DNA from: JAYFNU01 sp964458545
GTDB lineage: Bacteria; Bacillota; Clostridia; Oscillospirales; Ruminococcaceae
Assembly: GCA_964458545.1 (NCBI GenBank)
Contig: CAYWJF010000027.1
Location: 1 to 22,125 of the forward strand
Direction of reading: 5' to 3'
DNA: 22,125 nucleotides
In this document: piece by piece, positions 7,026-15,643 of the stretch
Layout: the number at the start of each line of letters is the position of its first letter
How positions within the stretch are numbered: position 1 is the stretch's first letter
The notes under the pieces: generated by a model
What the model saw: the letters and a program-made list of their open reading frames with translations, nothing else
Told to the model about the DNA's origin: nothing
Database searches by the model: none
Made by a program: the position numbers and the translations under genes

Positions 7026-10000
7026 TTAAAGCTTTTCGTCGAAGTCAACTTCGCTGTCAGCGTCGAGGTCGGATTCGTCGGGCTCAAAGTCTATCGCGTC
7101 GTCCTCGTCGTTTTCGTCCGCATTGTCGTTAACATAGCTGTCGTTAATATCCTCGACCGCGAAGCCCGCTTCAAGCTCGGCATCAATCGCGACGTCGTTC
7201 ATATCGTCCGCCATTGGGGCAAGCCCGATATCGTCGTCGTCAAGGCTCTGCTTGAGGTCTATCTCCTCGCCGTCTGCGTCAAGTACCTTGACGTCGAGCG
7301 AGAGCGACTGGAGCTCCTTAATAAGAACACGGAAGGATTCGGGTATTCCCGCCTTCGGGATATTCTGTCCCTTTACAATTGCCTCGTAGGTCTTAACGCG
7401 TCCTACTACGTCGTCGGATTTCACCGTGAGTATCTCCTGTAGGGTGTAAGCCGCGCCGTAAGCCTCAAGCGCCCAGACCTCCATCTCTCCGAAGCGCTGA
7501 CCGCCGAACTGGGCTTTACCACCTAAAGGCTGCTGCGTTACTAAGGAGTAGGGTCCAGTGGAGCGCGCGTGAATTTTATCGTCAACAAGGTGATGTAGCT
7601 TTAAGAAGTACATATATCCGACAGTTACGCGGTTATCGAAGCGTTCGCCTGTTCTTCCGTCGTAAAGCCATGTCTTTCCGTCGCGCTCATAGCCAGCCTT
7701 TTCGAGGCAGTCCATAATATCATACTCGTTCGCGCCGTCGAAAACGGGGGTCATTACCTTCCAGCCGAGCGCCTTCGCGGCGTAGCCGAGATGGACCTCG
7801 AGAACCTGTCCAATATTCATACGGGAAGGAACGCCGAGGGGGTTAAGAACGATATCAAGCGGTGTGCCGTCGGGTAGGAAAGGCATATCCTCCTGCGGTA
7901 GTATGCGGGAGACAACGCCCTTATTTCCGTGGCGTCCCGCCATCTTATCGCCGACGCTTATCTTACGCTTCTGGGCGATATATACGCGAACAACCTTGTT
8001 TACGCCGGGGTTAAGCTCGTCGCAGTTTTCAGCTGTAAATTCCTTTACGTCAACAACGATACCGTATTCGCCGTGGGGAACGCGCAAGGAGGTGTCGCGC
8101 ACCTCGCGCGCCTTCTCGCCGAAGATGGCGCGAAGGAGTCTTTCCTCGGCGGTAAGCTCGGTTTCACCCTTGGGCGTTACCTTACCAACAAGTATGTCGC
8201 CAGCGCCAACCTCGGCGCCTATACGGATAATTCCTCTTTCGTTGAGGTCCTTAAGCGCGTCCTCGCCGACGTTCGGAATGTCCTTTGTGATATCCTCAGG
8301 TCCAAGCTTGGTGTCGCGCGCTTCTATTTCGTACTCTTCAATATGAATGGAGGTGAAAACGTCGTCGCGGACAACCTTTTCATTAATGAGAACGGCGTCC
8401 TCGTAGTTGTAGCCTTCCCACGTCATAAAGCCGATAAGAACATTCTTACCGAGTGAGATTTCGCCGTTATCGGTAGCGGGTCCGTCGGCAATAACCGTGC
8501 CGACCTCTACCCTTTCGCCCTCGCTTACAACAGGGCGCTGGTTAAAGCAGGTCGCCTGATTGGAGCGAAGGAACTTTATTATTTTGTAGGTTTCCTCGGT
8601 TTTGTCGTCATTCTTGACGATGACCTTGTCAGCGGAAACGTAGGTTACTACGCCCGGCTTCTTCGCGAGCACGACAACACCAGAGTCGATAGCCGCCTTG
8701 TACTCCATACCCGTTCCGACTATCGGTGACTGAGACTTAAGGAGCGGCACCGCCTGACGCTGCATGTTCGAGCCCATGAGGGCGCGGTTCGCGTCGTCGT
8801 TTTCAAGGAAGGGTATCATTGCCGTCGCGACGGAAACGACCATCTTAGGCGAAACGTCCATGTAATCAGCCTTGGCGGCGTCAACCTCGATAATCTCGTC
8901 GCGGTGGCGGGCGTTTACGCGGGGCTTAGTGAAATGCCCCGCCTCATCAAGAGGCTCATTCGCCTGCGCGACGACATACTCGTCCTCGACGTCGGCGGTC
9001 ATATAGACGACTTCCTTCGTTACAACGCCCTTTTCCTTATCTATTCTTCTGTAGGGCGCTTCAATGAAGCCGTATTCGTTAATTCTCGCGAAGGTCGCAA
9101 GGTAGGAGATAAGTCCTATGTTCGGACCTTCAGGCGTTTCAATCGGGCACATACGTCCGTAATGGCTATAATGAACGTCGCGCACCTCGAAGGAAGCGCG
9201 GTCACGGGACAAGCCGCCGGGTCCGAGAGCGGAGAGACGGCGCTTATGCGTAAGCTCAGCAAGCGGGTTTGTCTGGTCCATAAACTGGGACAGCGGAGAG
9301 CTTCCGAAGAATTCTTTTATCGCCGCAACTACGGGGCGGATATTAATGAGCACCTGCGGAGTAACCGTGTCGGTCTCCTGCGCTTGAAGGGTCATCTTCT
9401 CACGAATATTGCGCTCCATTCTCGCGAAGCCGATTCTGAACTGGTTTTGAAGCAGCTCGCCTACCGAACGGATACGGCGGTTTCCGAGATGGTCGATATC
9501 GTCAATGGTGCCGACCTCGCTCGCAATGCCGCAAAGATAGTTTATGGAAGCCATAATATCGTCTATCGTAATGTGCTTCGGAATAAGCTCATCGCGGCGG
9601 GCGATAATCATTTCTTTTATTGTCTCTTGGTTCTTCGCAGAATCGAGGATTTCACAAAGGACCTTGAAGCAGACCTTTTCGTTTATGTCAGCCTCCTTCG
9701 GGTCAAAGCCGATATAATCGCTTATATCAACCATACCGTTGGAGATAACCTTTACCTCTTTGTCGTTTACGTCAAGGTAAACAACCATTATACCGCTTTG
9801 GGCAATCTTGTCGCCGAGCTCGCGGCTGATTACGTCGCCCTTGCTCGCGAGAAGCTCGCCCGTGCGCTCGTCAATAACGTCACGCATAAGCTTTTTATCG
9901 TATATTCTGGGAACAAGCGAAAGCTTTTTGTTGTACTTGTAGCGTCCGAAACGGGAAAGGTCGTAACGGCGAGCGTCGAAAAAGAGGTTGTTGAGTTGGG

Positions 10001-10760
10001 TCTTCGCGCTGTCTACCGTGGGCGGCTCGCCCGGGCGAAGCTTGCGGTAGGTTTCGAGAAGTCCCTCTTCCTCGTTGGTGGTGGAGTCCTTTTCGAGGGT
10101 CGCGAGTATTCTATCGTCCTCGCCGAAGAAGTCGATAATCTGCGCGTTGGAGCCAAGACCGAGCGCGCGAAGGAAGACAGTAACGGGCATCTTCCTGTTC
10201 TTGTCTATACGGACGTAGAAGATATCGTTAGTGTCGGTTTCATATTCAAGCCAAGCGCCGCGGTTAGGTATAACCGTGGAGGTGTAGAGCTTCTTTCCCG
10301 ATTTATCGCGGGTCTCGTCAAAATAGACGCCCGGAGAACGAACGAGCTGAGAGATAATAACACGCTCCGCGCCGTTGATGACGAAGGTGCCGCTGTCGGT
10401 CATGAGCGGAAAATCGCCCATAAATATTTCCTGCTCTTTTATCTCTCCCGTTTCCTTGTTGAGAAGACGGGCGCGCACCTTTAGCGGCGCGTTATACGTC
10501 GCGTCGCGCTCCTTGCATTCCTCAACGGTGTATTTCGGGGTTTCCTCAAGGTGGTAATCGATAAAATCAAGAACCAGATTACCGGTGTAGTCCTTGATGG
10601 TCGAGATATCGCGAAAGACCTCCTTCAAGCCGTCGGTCAAAAACCAGCGATATGAGTTCTTCTGGATTTCGATAAGGTTCGGCATCTCCTGAACTTCATC
10701 AATCTGCGCAAAGCTCATTCTCTCGTTCTTGCCAAGTTTTACGGGATGTACTCTCTCCAT
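7026..10760 (-). CDS. rpoB: DNA-directed RNA polymerase subunit beta
   Basis: The beta subunit forms the other pincer of RNA polymerase and the rifampicin pocket. The protein has 1244 residues. The rifampicin region FFGSSPLSQFMDQTNPLAEL, then THKRRLSALGPGG, keeps Asp495, His505 and Ser510 (E. coli Asp516, His526, Ser531), so it looks rifampicin-sensitive by the main positions. Residue 489 is Pro where E. coli has Gln510. The C-terminal clamp-anchor region ends in an acidic tail: about 31 of the last 76 residues are Asp or Glu. The ATG has a GAGGAG ribosome site with a rather long 12-nt spacing. It has its own strong promoter and is not preceded by rplJ-rplL as in many bacteria; the upstream gene is rpoD. 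Confidence 0.98.
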   Translation of the reverse strand: MERVHPVKLGKNERMSFAQIDEVQEMPNLIEIQKNSYRWFLTDGLKEVFRDISTIKDYTGNLVLDFIDYHLEETPKYTVEECKERDATYNAPLKVRARLLNKETGEIKEQEIFMGDFPLMTDSGTFVINGAERVIISQLVRSPGVYFDETRDKSGKKLYTSTVIPNRGAWLEYETDTNDIFYVRIDKNRKMPVTVFLRALGLGSNAQIIDFFGEDDRILATLEKDSTTNEEEGLLETYRKLRPGEPPTVDSAKTQLNNLFFDARRYDLSRFGRYKYNKKLSLVPRIYDKKLMRDVIDERTGELLASKGDVISRELGDKIAQSGIMVVYLDVNDKEVKVISNGMVDISDYIGFDPKEADINEKVCFKVLCEILDSAKNQETIKEMIIARRDELIPKHITIDDIMASINYLCGIASEVGTIDDIDHLGNRRIRSVGELLQNQFRIGFARMERNIREKMTLQAQETDTVTPQVLINIRPVVAAIKEFFGSSPLSQFMDQTNPLAELTHKRRLSALGPGGLSRDRASFEVRDVHYSHYGRMCPIETPEGPNIGLISYLATFARINEYGFIEAPYRRIDKEKGVVTKEVVYMTADVEDEYVVAQANEPLDEAGHFTKPRVNARHRDEIIEVDAAKADYMDVSPKMVVSVATAMIPFLENDDANRALMGSNMQRQAVPLLKSQSPIVGTGMEYKAAIDSGVVVLAKKPGVVTYVSADKVIVKNDDKTEETYKIIKFLRSNQATCFNQRPVVSEGERVEVGTVIADGPATDNGEISLGKNVLIGFMTWEGYNYEDAVLINEKVVRDDVFTSIHIEEYEIEARDTKLGPEDITKDIPNVGEDALKDLNERGIIRIGAEVGAGDILVGKVTPKGETELTAEERLLRAIFGEKAREVRDTSLRVPHGEYGIVVDVKEFTAENCDELNPGVNKVVRVYIAQKRKISVGDKMAGRHGNKGVVSRILPQEDMPFLPDGTPLDIVLNPLGVPSRMNIGQVLEVHLGYAAKALGWKVMTPVFDGANEYDIMDCLEKAGYERDGKTWLYDGRTGERFDNRVTVGYMYFLKLHHLVDDKIHARSTGPYSLVTQQPLGGKAQFGGQRFGEMEVWALEAYGAAYTLQEILTVKSDDVVGRVKTYEAIVKGQNIPKAGIPESFRVLIKELQSLSLDVKVLDADGEEIDLKQSLDDDDIGLAPMADDMNDVAIDAELEAGFAVEDINDSYVNDNADENDEDDAIDFEPDESDLDADSEVDFDEKL

Positions 10761-10912
10761 GCTTCGCTGTCACTCCTCTTTATACTTACTATAAATTATA
10801 CAAGTTGCACAAGTTGGGCTGAAAAACGCGCCGATTTTCGTAAATATTTGGCGAGATAATCACCAGAAATTAACATCTTTGGGCGCAAAAATCCATTGTA
10901 AACTAATTTAGT
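10761..10912 (-). promoter_or_regulatory. rpoB 5' leader, about 145 nt, no recognised element
   Basis: From the predicted start near 10906 to the rpoB ATG there are about 145 nt of A/T-rich leader. It contains no rplJ-type ribosomal-protein binding structure that I recognise. A perfect TATAAT at 10795-10800 lacks a convincing -35 (TTCAGC at 17-bp spacing), so a second promoter is possible but weakly supported. CAAGTTG occurs twice in close tandem on the plus strand at 10801-10816. Confidence 0.35.
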
Positions 10913-10941
10913 ATTATACGATTTCTAAATAAATTTGTCAA
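10913..10941 (-). promoter_or_regulatory. Consensus sigma-70-type promoter for rpoBC
   Basis: On the minus strand TTGACA (10941-10936) and TATAAT (10918-10913) are both perfect consensus hexamers with the ideal 17-bp spacer. It sits directly after the rpoD terminator and drives rpoB-rpoC, with readthrough possible into rpsL. The match predicts strong constitutive transcription by the sigma factor encoded just upstream. Confidence 0.88.
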
Positions 10942-10954
10942 TAGCCAAAGACCG

Positions 10955-11001
10955 TAAATAAAAGAAAAATCAACCCGCTCGCGATACGCACGGGCGGGTT
11001 G
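10955..11001 (-). terminator. Intrinsic terminator after rpoD
   Basis: On the minus strand CAACCCGC (11001-10994) pairs with GCGGGTTG (10978-10971) across a 15-nt loop, followed by ATTTTTCTTTTATTT. It begins 46 bp after the rpoD stop and ends about 14 bp before the rpoB -35, separating the dnaG-rpoD and rpoBC units. Confidence 0.85.
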
Positions 11002-11047
11002 CAACTTTGTTTCCTTATGCCATCGGTGTTTTTACCATTTTTGTTCG

Positions 11048-12121
11048 TTAATCTAAAAAATCACGCAATTTTTTGCTTCTGCTGGGGTGACGGAGCTTGC
11101 GAAGCGCCTTCGCTTCTATCTGGCGGATACGCTCGCGGGTTACGTTGAACTCCTTGCCAACCTCCTCAAGCGTGCGGGGACGTCCGTCCTCAAGACCGAA
11201 GCGAAGACGAAGCACCTTCTCTTCACGCGGGGTGAGGGTGTTGAGCACGTCGCCGAGCTGTTCGCGAAGAAGCGTGTGATACGCGGCCTCGGCTGGTACG
11301 GGGGCGTCCTCGTCGGGAATGAAGTCGCCGAGGTGGCTGTCCTCCTCCTCGCCAATCGGGGTTTCGAGTGAAACGGGCTCCTGTGCTACACGAAGGATTT
11401 CGCGTACCTTATCGACGGAGACACCCATCTCCTCGGAAATCTCCTCCGCCGTCGGCTCGTGACCGTTTCTGTGAAGAAGCTGGCTGCTTACCTTCTTGAC
11501 CTTGTTTATCGTTTCGACCATATGTACGGGTATTCTTATGGTGCGCGCTTGGTCAGCTATGGCGCGGGTAATAGCTTGACGAATCCACCAAGTAGCGTAG
11601 GTGGAGAACTTGAAGCCCTTAGTGTAGTCGAACTTTTCTACCGCTTTAATAAGACCGAGGTTTCCCTCTTGAATAAGGTCGAGGAAGTGCATACCACGCC
11701 CGACGTATCTTTTAGCAATGCTAACGACAAGGCGAAGGTTCGCCTCCGAAAGGCGCTTCTTAGCCTTCTCATCGCCCTCTGCCATTCGCACGGCGAGGTC
11801 TATCTCCTCGTCGGGAGTAAGAAGAGGCACGCGCCCTATCTCTTTTAAGTAAAACTTAACGGGGTCATCTGTGCCCTCAACGGTAGAGGAATCGACAAGG
11901 CTTTCGACGTCCTTCGTAAGGTCAGCTTCAAGCTCCTCGTCCTCCATATCCTCCACGATTTCTATGCGGTGACCCTCAAGAGTATCGTACAGCTTGTCCA
12001 CCTGCTCGACGTCGAAATCCATCTCCTCAAGCACGTCGTTTATCTCTTTTGTGGTAAGCTTGCCCTTCTTCTTTCCGTTTTCGATAAGCTCTTTGATTAA
12101 ATTCCTTTTTTCCGCACTCAT
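11048..12121 (-). CDS. rpoD: Primary sigma factor, RpoD/SigA
   Basis: This is the housekeeping sigma factor that directs RNA polymerase to -35/-10 promoters. It has 357 residues, a short Firmicutes-type SigA without the long non-conserved region of E. coli sigma-70. Residues 1-80 match a region 1.1-like acidic N-terminus. Region 1.2 starts at DDPVKFYLKEIGRVPLL (from 85). Region 2 contains FKFSTYATWWIRQAITRAI, which contacts and melts the -10. The C-terminal helix-turn-helix of region 4.2 ends VTRERIRQIEAKALRKL. The ATG overlaps the dnaG stop as ATGA, and the ribosome site AAGGGGATT lies inside dnaG, so translation is coupled. It is followed by a terminator and then rpoBC. Confidence 0.98.
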   Translation of the reverse strand: MSAEKRNLIKELIENGKKKGKLTTKEINDVLEEMDFDVEQVDKLYDTLEGHRIEIVEDMEDEELEADLTKDVESLVDSSTVEGTDDPVKFYLKEIGRVPLLTPDEEIDLAVRMAEGDEKAKKRLSEANLRLVVSIAKRYVGRGMHFLDLIQEGNLGLIKAVEKFDYTKGFKFSTYATWWIRQAITRAIADQARTIRIPVHMVETINKVKKVSSQLLHRNGHEPTAEEISEEMGVSVDKVREILRVAQEPVSLETPIGEEEDSHLGDFIPDEDAPVPAEAAYHTLLREQLGDVLNTLTPREEKVLRLRFGLEDGRPRTLEEVGKEFNVTRERIRQIEAKALRKLRHPSRSKKLRDFLD

Positions 12122-13869
12122 TTCTTAATCCCCTTCTTTTTATCTATAAGTTTTTGTATTTTTTCAGCGTCCATCTGTCTCAAATCTTCCGTAGTCGGCT
12201 CGTTCGCCGCAGAAACAATTCTGTCAATATATAAATCCGAGTCATCTATGGCGAAGTTGCCGCTCGGTCGCTCCGCAATAATCTTGCATAATAGCGACAT
12301 CTGTTCGTCCGAAAGAACGGCGGACATTGAAGGCATTCCCGTAAATTCCTCGCGCCCTATCACCTCGGTAAGCAAACGGTAAATTTCCGACGTTTCCTCT
12401 GAAGAAAAATCTGTCGGTAAAAGCCTTTCAGTCACCCTTTCACAAAGGTCGGGGTTGTAGAAAAGCAATGCTATCATAAATTGTTCCGCAGAAACCGTAC
12501 CGAGTCTTGAGTCGCTGGCGGTTCGCATATTATATCTCTCACTTACACTACGGGAAAGCTTTGCATCCTGTTCCTTTGTTTCCTTTGCACGTAGTATTTT
12601 TCTTACCCGTTCCGCTTCAAGCAACAAATACTCTTTATTTCCACCAGTTTCCTTTGCGACCCTTCCCGCATATATATCCCGCTCCGTAAGCGAGTCTATC
12701 CTAGCCAGAACTTCGCCTGACGCTTTTAAGTAACTCGTGCGTCCTAAGTCTGTTTCAAGGTCAAAATTCTTCTTAACGCGAAAAAGCTCATATTCTGTCG
12801 AACTAGACGAACTCTCAATAAGCTCGCTAAACTTATTTACACCGAACTTCTGAATAAATTCGTCTGGGTCCTTCGCGCCGGTCATAGATATAACCCTGAC
12901 GGTGAGATTCGTCGATTTGAAGGTCTCGGTTGTGCGCCTTACCGCCTTTTGTCCCGCCTCGTCCGAATCGTAGGCGAGCAGCACCTCGTCGGCGTACTGG
13001 GAAATCATTCGGGCGTGCTCGTCGGTAAGCGCCGTACCAAGCCCCGCCACGGCGTTATCGAAGCCCGCGGCGTGAAGCGCGATTACGTCCATCTGTCCCT
13101 CGGCGATTATAATCTGCCGCGTCTTTGTGTTCTTCGCTATATTCAACGCGAAGAGGGTTCGGCTCTTTTTAAAGACCGCCGTGTCGCGGGTGTTAAGGTA
13201 CTTTCTTGAATCGTCGCCTAAGGTGCGCCCCGAAAAGGCAACGATATTTCCGCGAACGTCTATAACGGGGAACATCGCCCTTTCGCGGAAGAAGTCGTAG
13301 CTTCCGCCGTTCTTACCCGCGGTGCAGACGCCCGCTTCTATCATCTCCTCGTCGCGGTATCCCTTTGAGCGAAGGAAATTCCTTAGACTGTCCCACGTAT
13401 CGTCCGCGTAGCCTATGCCGAAGCGGCGTATCGTCGCGTCATCCAGCCCTCGCCTTCTAAGGTAGCCCCGTGCGTGCTTTCCCGCGTCGGAGTTTAAGCT
13501 ATCGAAGAAAAAGCGCGCGGATAGCTTATTTATCTCAAATATCCGTTTTCTTATCGCTATCGCGCTTGTGTCGGTTTCGTCGGGGAGCGCCATTCCCGCA
13601 CGGTTGGCGAGAAGCTTTACCGCTTCTATGTATTCGATATTTTCGCGTTGTTTAATAAAGGTGATAACGTCGCCGCCCGCACCGCAACCGAAGCAGTAGA
13701 AGGACTGGGTGTCGGGGTAGACGGTGAAGCTCGGCGTTTTTTCGTTATGAAAGGGGCAAAGGGCAACGTGTATCCTACCGCGCCTTGTGAGCGGAACATA
13801 GGAGTTCACGACCTCAACTATGTCGTTCCTGTCGTGAAGCTCAATTAAAAAATCCTGTGACAGCGCCAT
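12118..13869 (-). CDS. dnaG: DNA primase
   Basis: Primase makes the RNA primers for leading- and lagging-strand replication and acts with the replicative helicase. The 583-residue protein has the N-terminal CHC2 zinc domain (Cys38, His41, Cys59, Cys62). The central TOPRIM catalytic core has Glu257 in IIIAEGQMD and Asp301/Asp303 in AYDSDEAG. A C-terminal helicase-binding region follows that is poorly conserved, as usual. AAGGGGG precedes the ATG. It starts 33 bp after dgt and overlaps rpoD by 4 bp, the standard macromolecular-synthesis arrangement of Clostridia, where rpsU is absent from the operon. Confidence 0.97.
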   Translation of the reverse strand: MALSQDFLIELHDRNDIVEVVNSYVPLTRRGRIHVALCPFHNEKTPSFTVYPDTQSFYCFGCGAGGDVITFIKQRENIEYIEAVKLLANRAGMALPDETDTSAIAIRKRIFEINKLSARFFFDSLNSDAGKHARGYLRRRGLDDATIRRFGIGYADDTWDSLRNFLRSKGYRDEEMIEAGVCTAGKNGGSYDFFRERAMFPVIDVRGNIVAFSGRTLGDDSRKYLNTRDTAVFKKSRTLFALNIAKNTKTRQIIIAEGQMDVIALHAAGFDNAVAGLGTALTDEHARMISQYADEVLLAYDSDEAGQKAVRRTTETFKSTNLTVRVISMTGAKDPDEFIQKFGVNKFSELIESSSSSTEYELFRVKKNFDLETDLGRTSYLKASGEVLARIDSLTERDIYAGRVAKETGGNKEYLLLEAERVRKILRAKETKEQDAKLSRSVSERYNMRTASDSRLGTVSAEQFMIALLFYNPDLCERVTERLLPTDFSSEETSEIYRLLTEVIGREEFTGMPSMSAVLSDEQMSLLCKIIAERPSGNFAIDDSDLYIDRIVSAANEPTTEDLRQMDAEKIQKLIDKKKGIKK

Positions 13870-13902
13870 AGTCGTTCCCCCTTCCGCAGTTTTTTTAAGT
13901 AC

Positions 13903-14910
13903 TTAAGTCGTCAGCGCCCACGCCTTCGGAATAAAAAGCGTTTTAAATTTATATATGGCGTAATCGTCGCTCATACCAGATATGTAATCGGCTACGGAGC
14001 GCTCTACGCCGTCCTCTCGCGCTACCTCGCGGTAGAACTCAGGCATTTCAATCGGTGATTTTTTATAGTAGTTAAAGAGCTTTTCAATCATATCGACGGC
14101 CTTTGCTTCCTCGCACTTTATATCACCCTCAACGTCGAGATAGATGCGTTCAAACATAAAGTCGTAAAGCTCGTCATAAGCCTTCTCTATTTCGGGCGCA
14201 AAGCTGAAAGAACCGTCAAAATTAGTAACGAGTGAAGAAACAAGGGTGGTTATCCTCGCGGTCTTCTTCGCGCCGAGCGTTTTTCTCACGTTAGCGGGAA
14301 GGTCGCTTTCCTTTAGCACCCCCGCCGTCTGCGCGTCCTCGATATCGTGGTTAAGAAAGGCTATTCTGTCCGCGTGGCGCACGGCTTGTCCCTCAAGTGT
14401 CTTTGGTAGCGCGCCCTTTGTGTGGCGCTCAATGCCGTCTATAGTCTCGGCGCAAAGATTAAGCCCACGGCGGTTCTTTTCAAGCCGCTCAACTACCCTT
14501 ACGCTCTGTTCGTAGTGGTTGAAGCCGCCCTCGCAAAGCTCGTTCAGCGCCCGCTCGCCCGCGTGGCCGAACGGCGTATGCCCAAGGTCGTGTCCAAGCG
14601 CGATAGCCTCGGTTAAATCCTCGTTAAGCCTGCAAGCGCGCGAAATTGTGCGGGCTATCTGCGAAACCTCGAGGGTATGGGTAAGTCTTGTGCGGTAATG
14701 GTCGCCTTCGGGCGACAGAAAAACCTGCGTTTTCTGCTTTAAGCGACGAAACGCCTTTGAATGTATAATTCGGTCGCGGTCACGGCAGAAATCGGTTCGA
14801 AGCTCGCACGGCTCCTCATAAACCTTTCTCCCCAAGGTGTTTTTGGAGAGAACGGCGTATTTACAAAGAATAAGCTCCTCGTTCTTTTCGGTAATCTCTC
14901 TGGGCGTCAT
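13903..14910 (-). CDS. dgt: Deoxyguanosinetriphosphate triphosphohydrolase-like HD-domain protein
   Basis: Members hydrolyse dNTPs to the deoxynucleoside plus triphosphate and so influence dNTP pools; substrate preference in this short branch is not settled. The protein has 335 residues. The HD-domain metal ligands are visible: His78 in RTRLTHTLE, then His107-Asp108 in ALGHDLGH, with His111 and His116 also conserved. The N-terminus (DRDRIIHSKAFRRLKQKTQVF) matches the clostridial dgt type. The ATG follows GGGGGTGAAAAGGA. It sits 32 bp after the YigZ-family gene and 33 bp before dnaG, so co-expression with primase and sigma is likely; a TATAAT just upstream could add a start. Confidence 0.93.
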   Translation of the reverse strand: MTPREITEKNEELILCKYAVLSKNTLGRKVYEEPCELRTDFCRDRDRIIHSKAFRRLKQKTQVFLSPEGDHYRTRLTHTLEVSQIARTISRACRLNEDLTEAIALGHDLGHTPFGHAGERALNELCEGGFNHYEQSVRVVERLEKNRRGLNLCAETIDGIERHTKGALPKTLEGQAVRHADRIAFLNHDIEDAQTAGVLKESDLPANVRKTLGAKKTARITTLVSSLVTNFDGSFSFAPEIEKAYDELYDFMFERIYLDVEGDIKCEEAKAVDMIEKLFNYYKKSPIEMPEFYREVAREDGVERSVADYISGMSDDYAIYKFKTLFIPKAWALTT

Positions 14911-14931
14911 TCCTTTTCACCCCCACACTAT

Positions 14932-14937
14932 ATTATA
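14932..14937 (-). promoter_or_regulatory. Possible -10 element for dgt-dnaG-rpoD
   Basis: A perfect TATAAT lies in the 32-bp gap between the YigZ-family gene and dgt. At 16-18 bp spacing there is no good -35 (a TTGACC is only 10 bp away), so the promoter is uncertain. If used, it would give a leader of about 15 nt carrying the dgt ribosome site. Confidence 0.35.
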
Positions 14938-14942
14938 CGACA

Positions 14943-15587
14943 CTATCGGTCAATATCCTTTTTTATTATCGGAACAAATTTTTCTTCAATCAGCCTCGGC
15001 TCGCCTTTTCCCCTTGTAAGCTCCCGAACCTTGACGAGAAGCTCCTCGCTTTGCTCTTTCATAAGGGTAATAATAAGCCTAACCCTGTCGGAAAAATCGC
15101 TTTCTGCAATTTTCGCGCCGAGCGAGGGAAGAAGCGCGACAAGCCTGTCGTAATCGGGGTAATCGCAGAAAAGCTCGAAAACCGAACAGGTCCTCATTAC
15201 CGCTATCTCAGCGTTCTCCACCGCCTTCGCAGCCGCGAGAGAATAGGCGCGCACAAGCCCGCCAGTACCTAGTAGGGTGCCGCCGAAGTAGCGGGTAACG
15301 ACGATAGCGGCGTCGGTTATCTCCCCGCGCGAAAGCACGTCGAGCACGGGCAAGCCCGCCGTGCCCTGCGGCTCGCCGTCGTCGCTGTATCGCTGAAGGT
15401 TGCCCTCACGTAGCGTGTACGCAAAGACGTTATGGGTAGCGGTTTTATGTAGGCTTTTTATCGACGATACAAAGTCCAGCGCTTCCTTCTCTGTTTCTAC
15501 CCTTTTCGCGTAGCCGATAAAGCGAGAGCGCTTTTCGGTGAACTCATACTCGCCGTCTTTATAAAGCGTGGTATAGCTTTCGGGCAA
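14943..15587 (-). CDS. YigZ/IMPACT family protein (UPF0029 with DUF1949), TTG start
   Basis: The family shares the N-terminal fold of eukaryotic IMPACT and is linked to translation or nucleotide binding by structure; its biochemical role in bacteria is not established. The 214-residue protein shows the family block KRSRFIGYAKRV near the N-terminus, then SDDGEPQGTAGLPVLDVL and VVTRYFGGTLLGTGGLVRAYS, followed by the smaller C-terminal domain. The start is TTG at 15587, with AAGGGGGGG upstream. That ribosome site begins right after the T-tract of the rpmE terminator, so the gene has almost no leader of its own. It precedes dgt by 32 bp. Confidence 0.9.
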   Translation of the reverse strand: MPESYTTLYKDGEYEFTEKRSRFIGYAKRVETEKEALDFVSSIKSLHKTATHNVFAYTLREGNLQRYSDDGEPQGTAGLPVLDVLSRGEITDAAIVVTRYFGGTLLGTGGLVRAYSLAAAKAVENAEIAVMRTCSVFELFCDYPDYDRLVALLPSLGAKIAESDFSDRVRLIITLMKEQSEELLVKVRELTRGKGEPRLIEEKFVPIIKKDIDR

Positions 15588-15605
15588 AAGAACGCCCCCC
15601 CTTCT

Positions 15606-15639
15606 AAAAAATTAAGAGGTACGCAGCCGTACCTCTTAA
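15606..15639 (-). terminator. Strong intrinsic terminator after rpmE
   Basis: On the minus strand a perfect 12-bp stem (TTAAGAGGTACG with CGTACCTCTTAA) closes a 4-nt loop and is followed by TTTTTT. It lies directly after rpmE and its T-tract ends 18 bp before the start codon of the YigZ-family gene. Confidence 0.93.
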
Positions 15640-15643
15640 CTGA

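Noticed and set aside
8904..10484. 526-codon open frame on the plus strand inside rpoB
   Set aside because: It is antisense to highly conserved rpoB codons, shows no recognisable domain, and has no promoter or ribosome site; it arises from the codon bias of the real gene.
10795..10823. Second rpoB promoter close to the gene
   Set aside because: TATAAT is perfect but the -35 is poor (TTCAGC) and there is no extended -10; the upstream promoter with two consensus hexamers is sufficient.
10761..10912. rplJ-type (L10) leader or other known ribosomal-protein leader ahead of rpoB
   Set aside because: No rplJ-rplL genes are here and I could not build the expected structure from the sequence.
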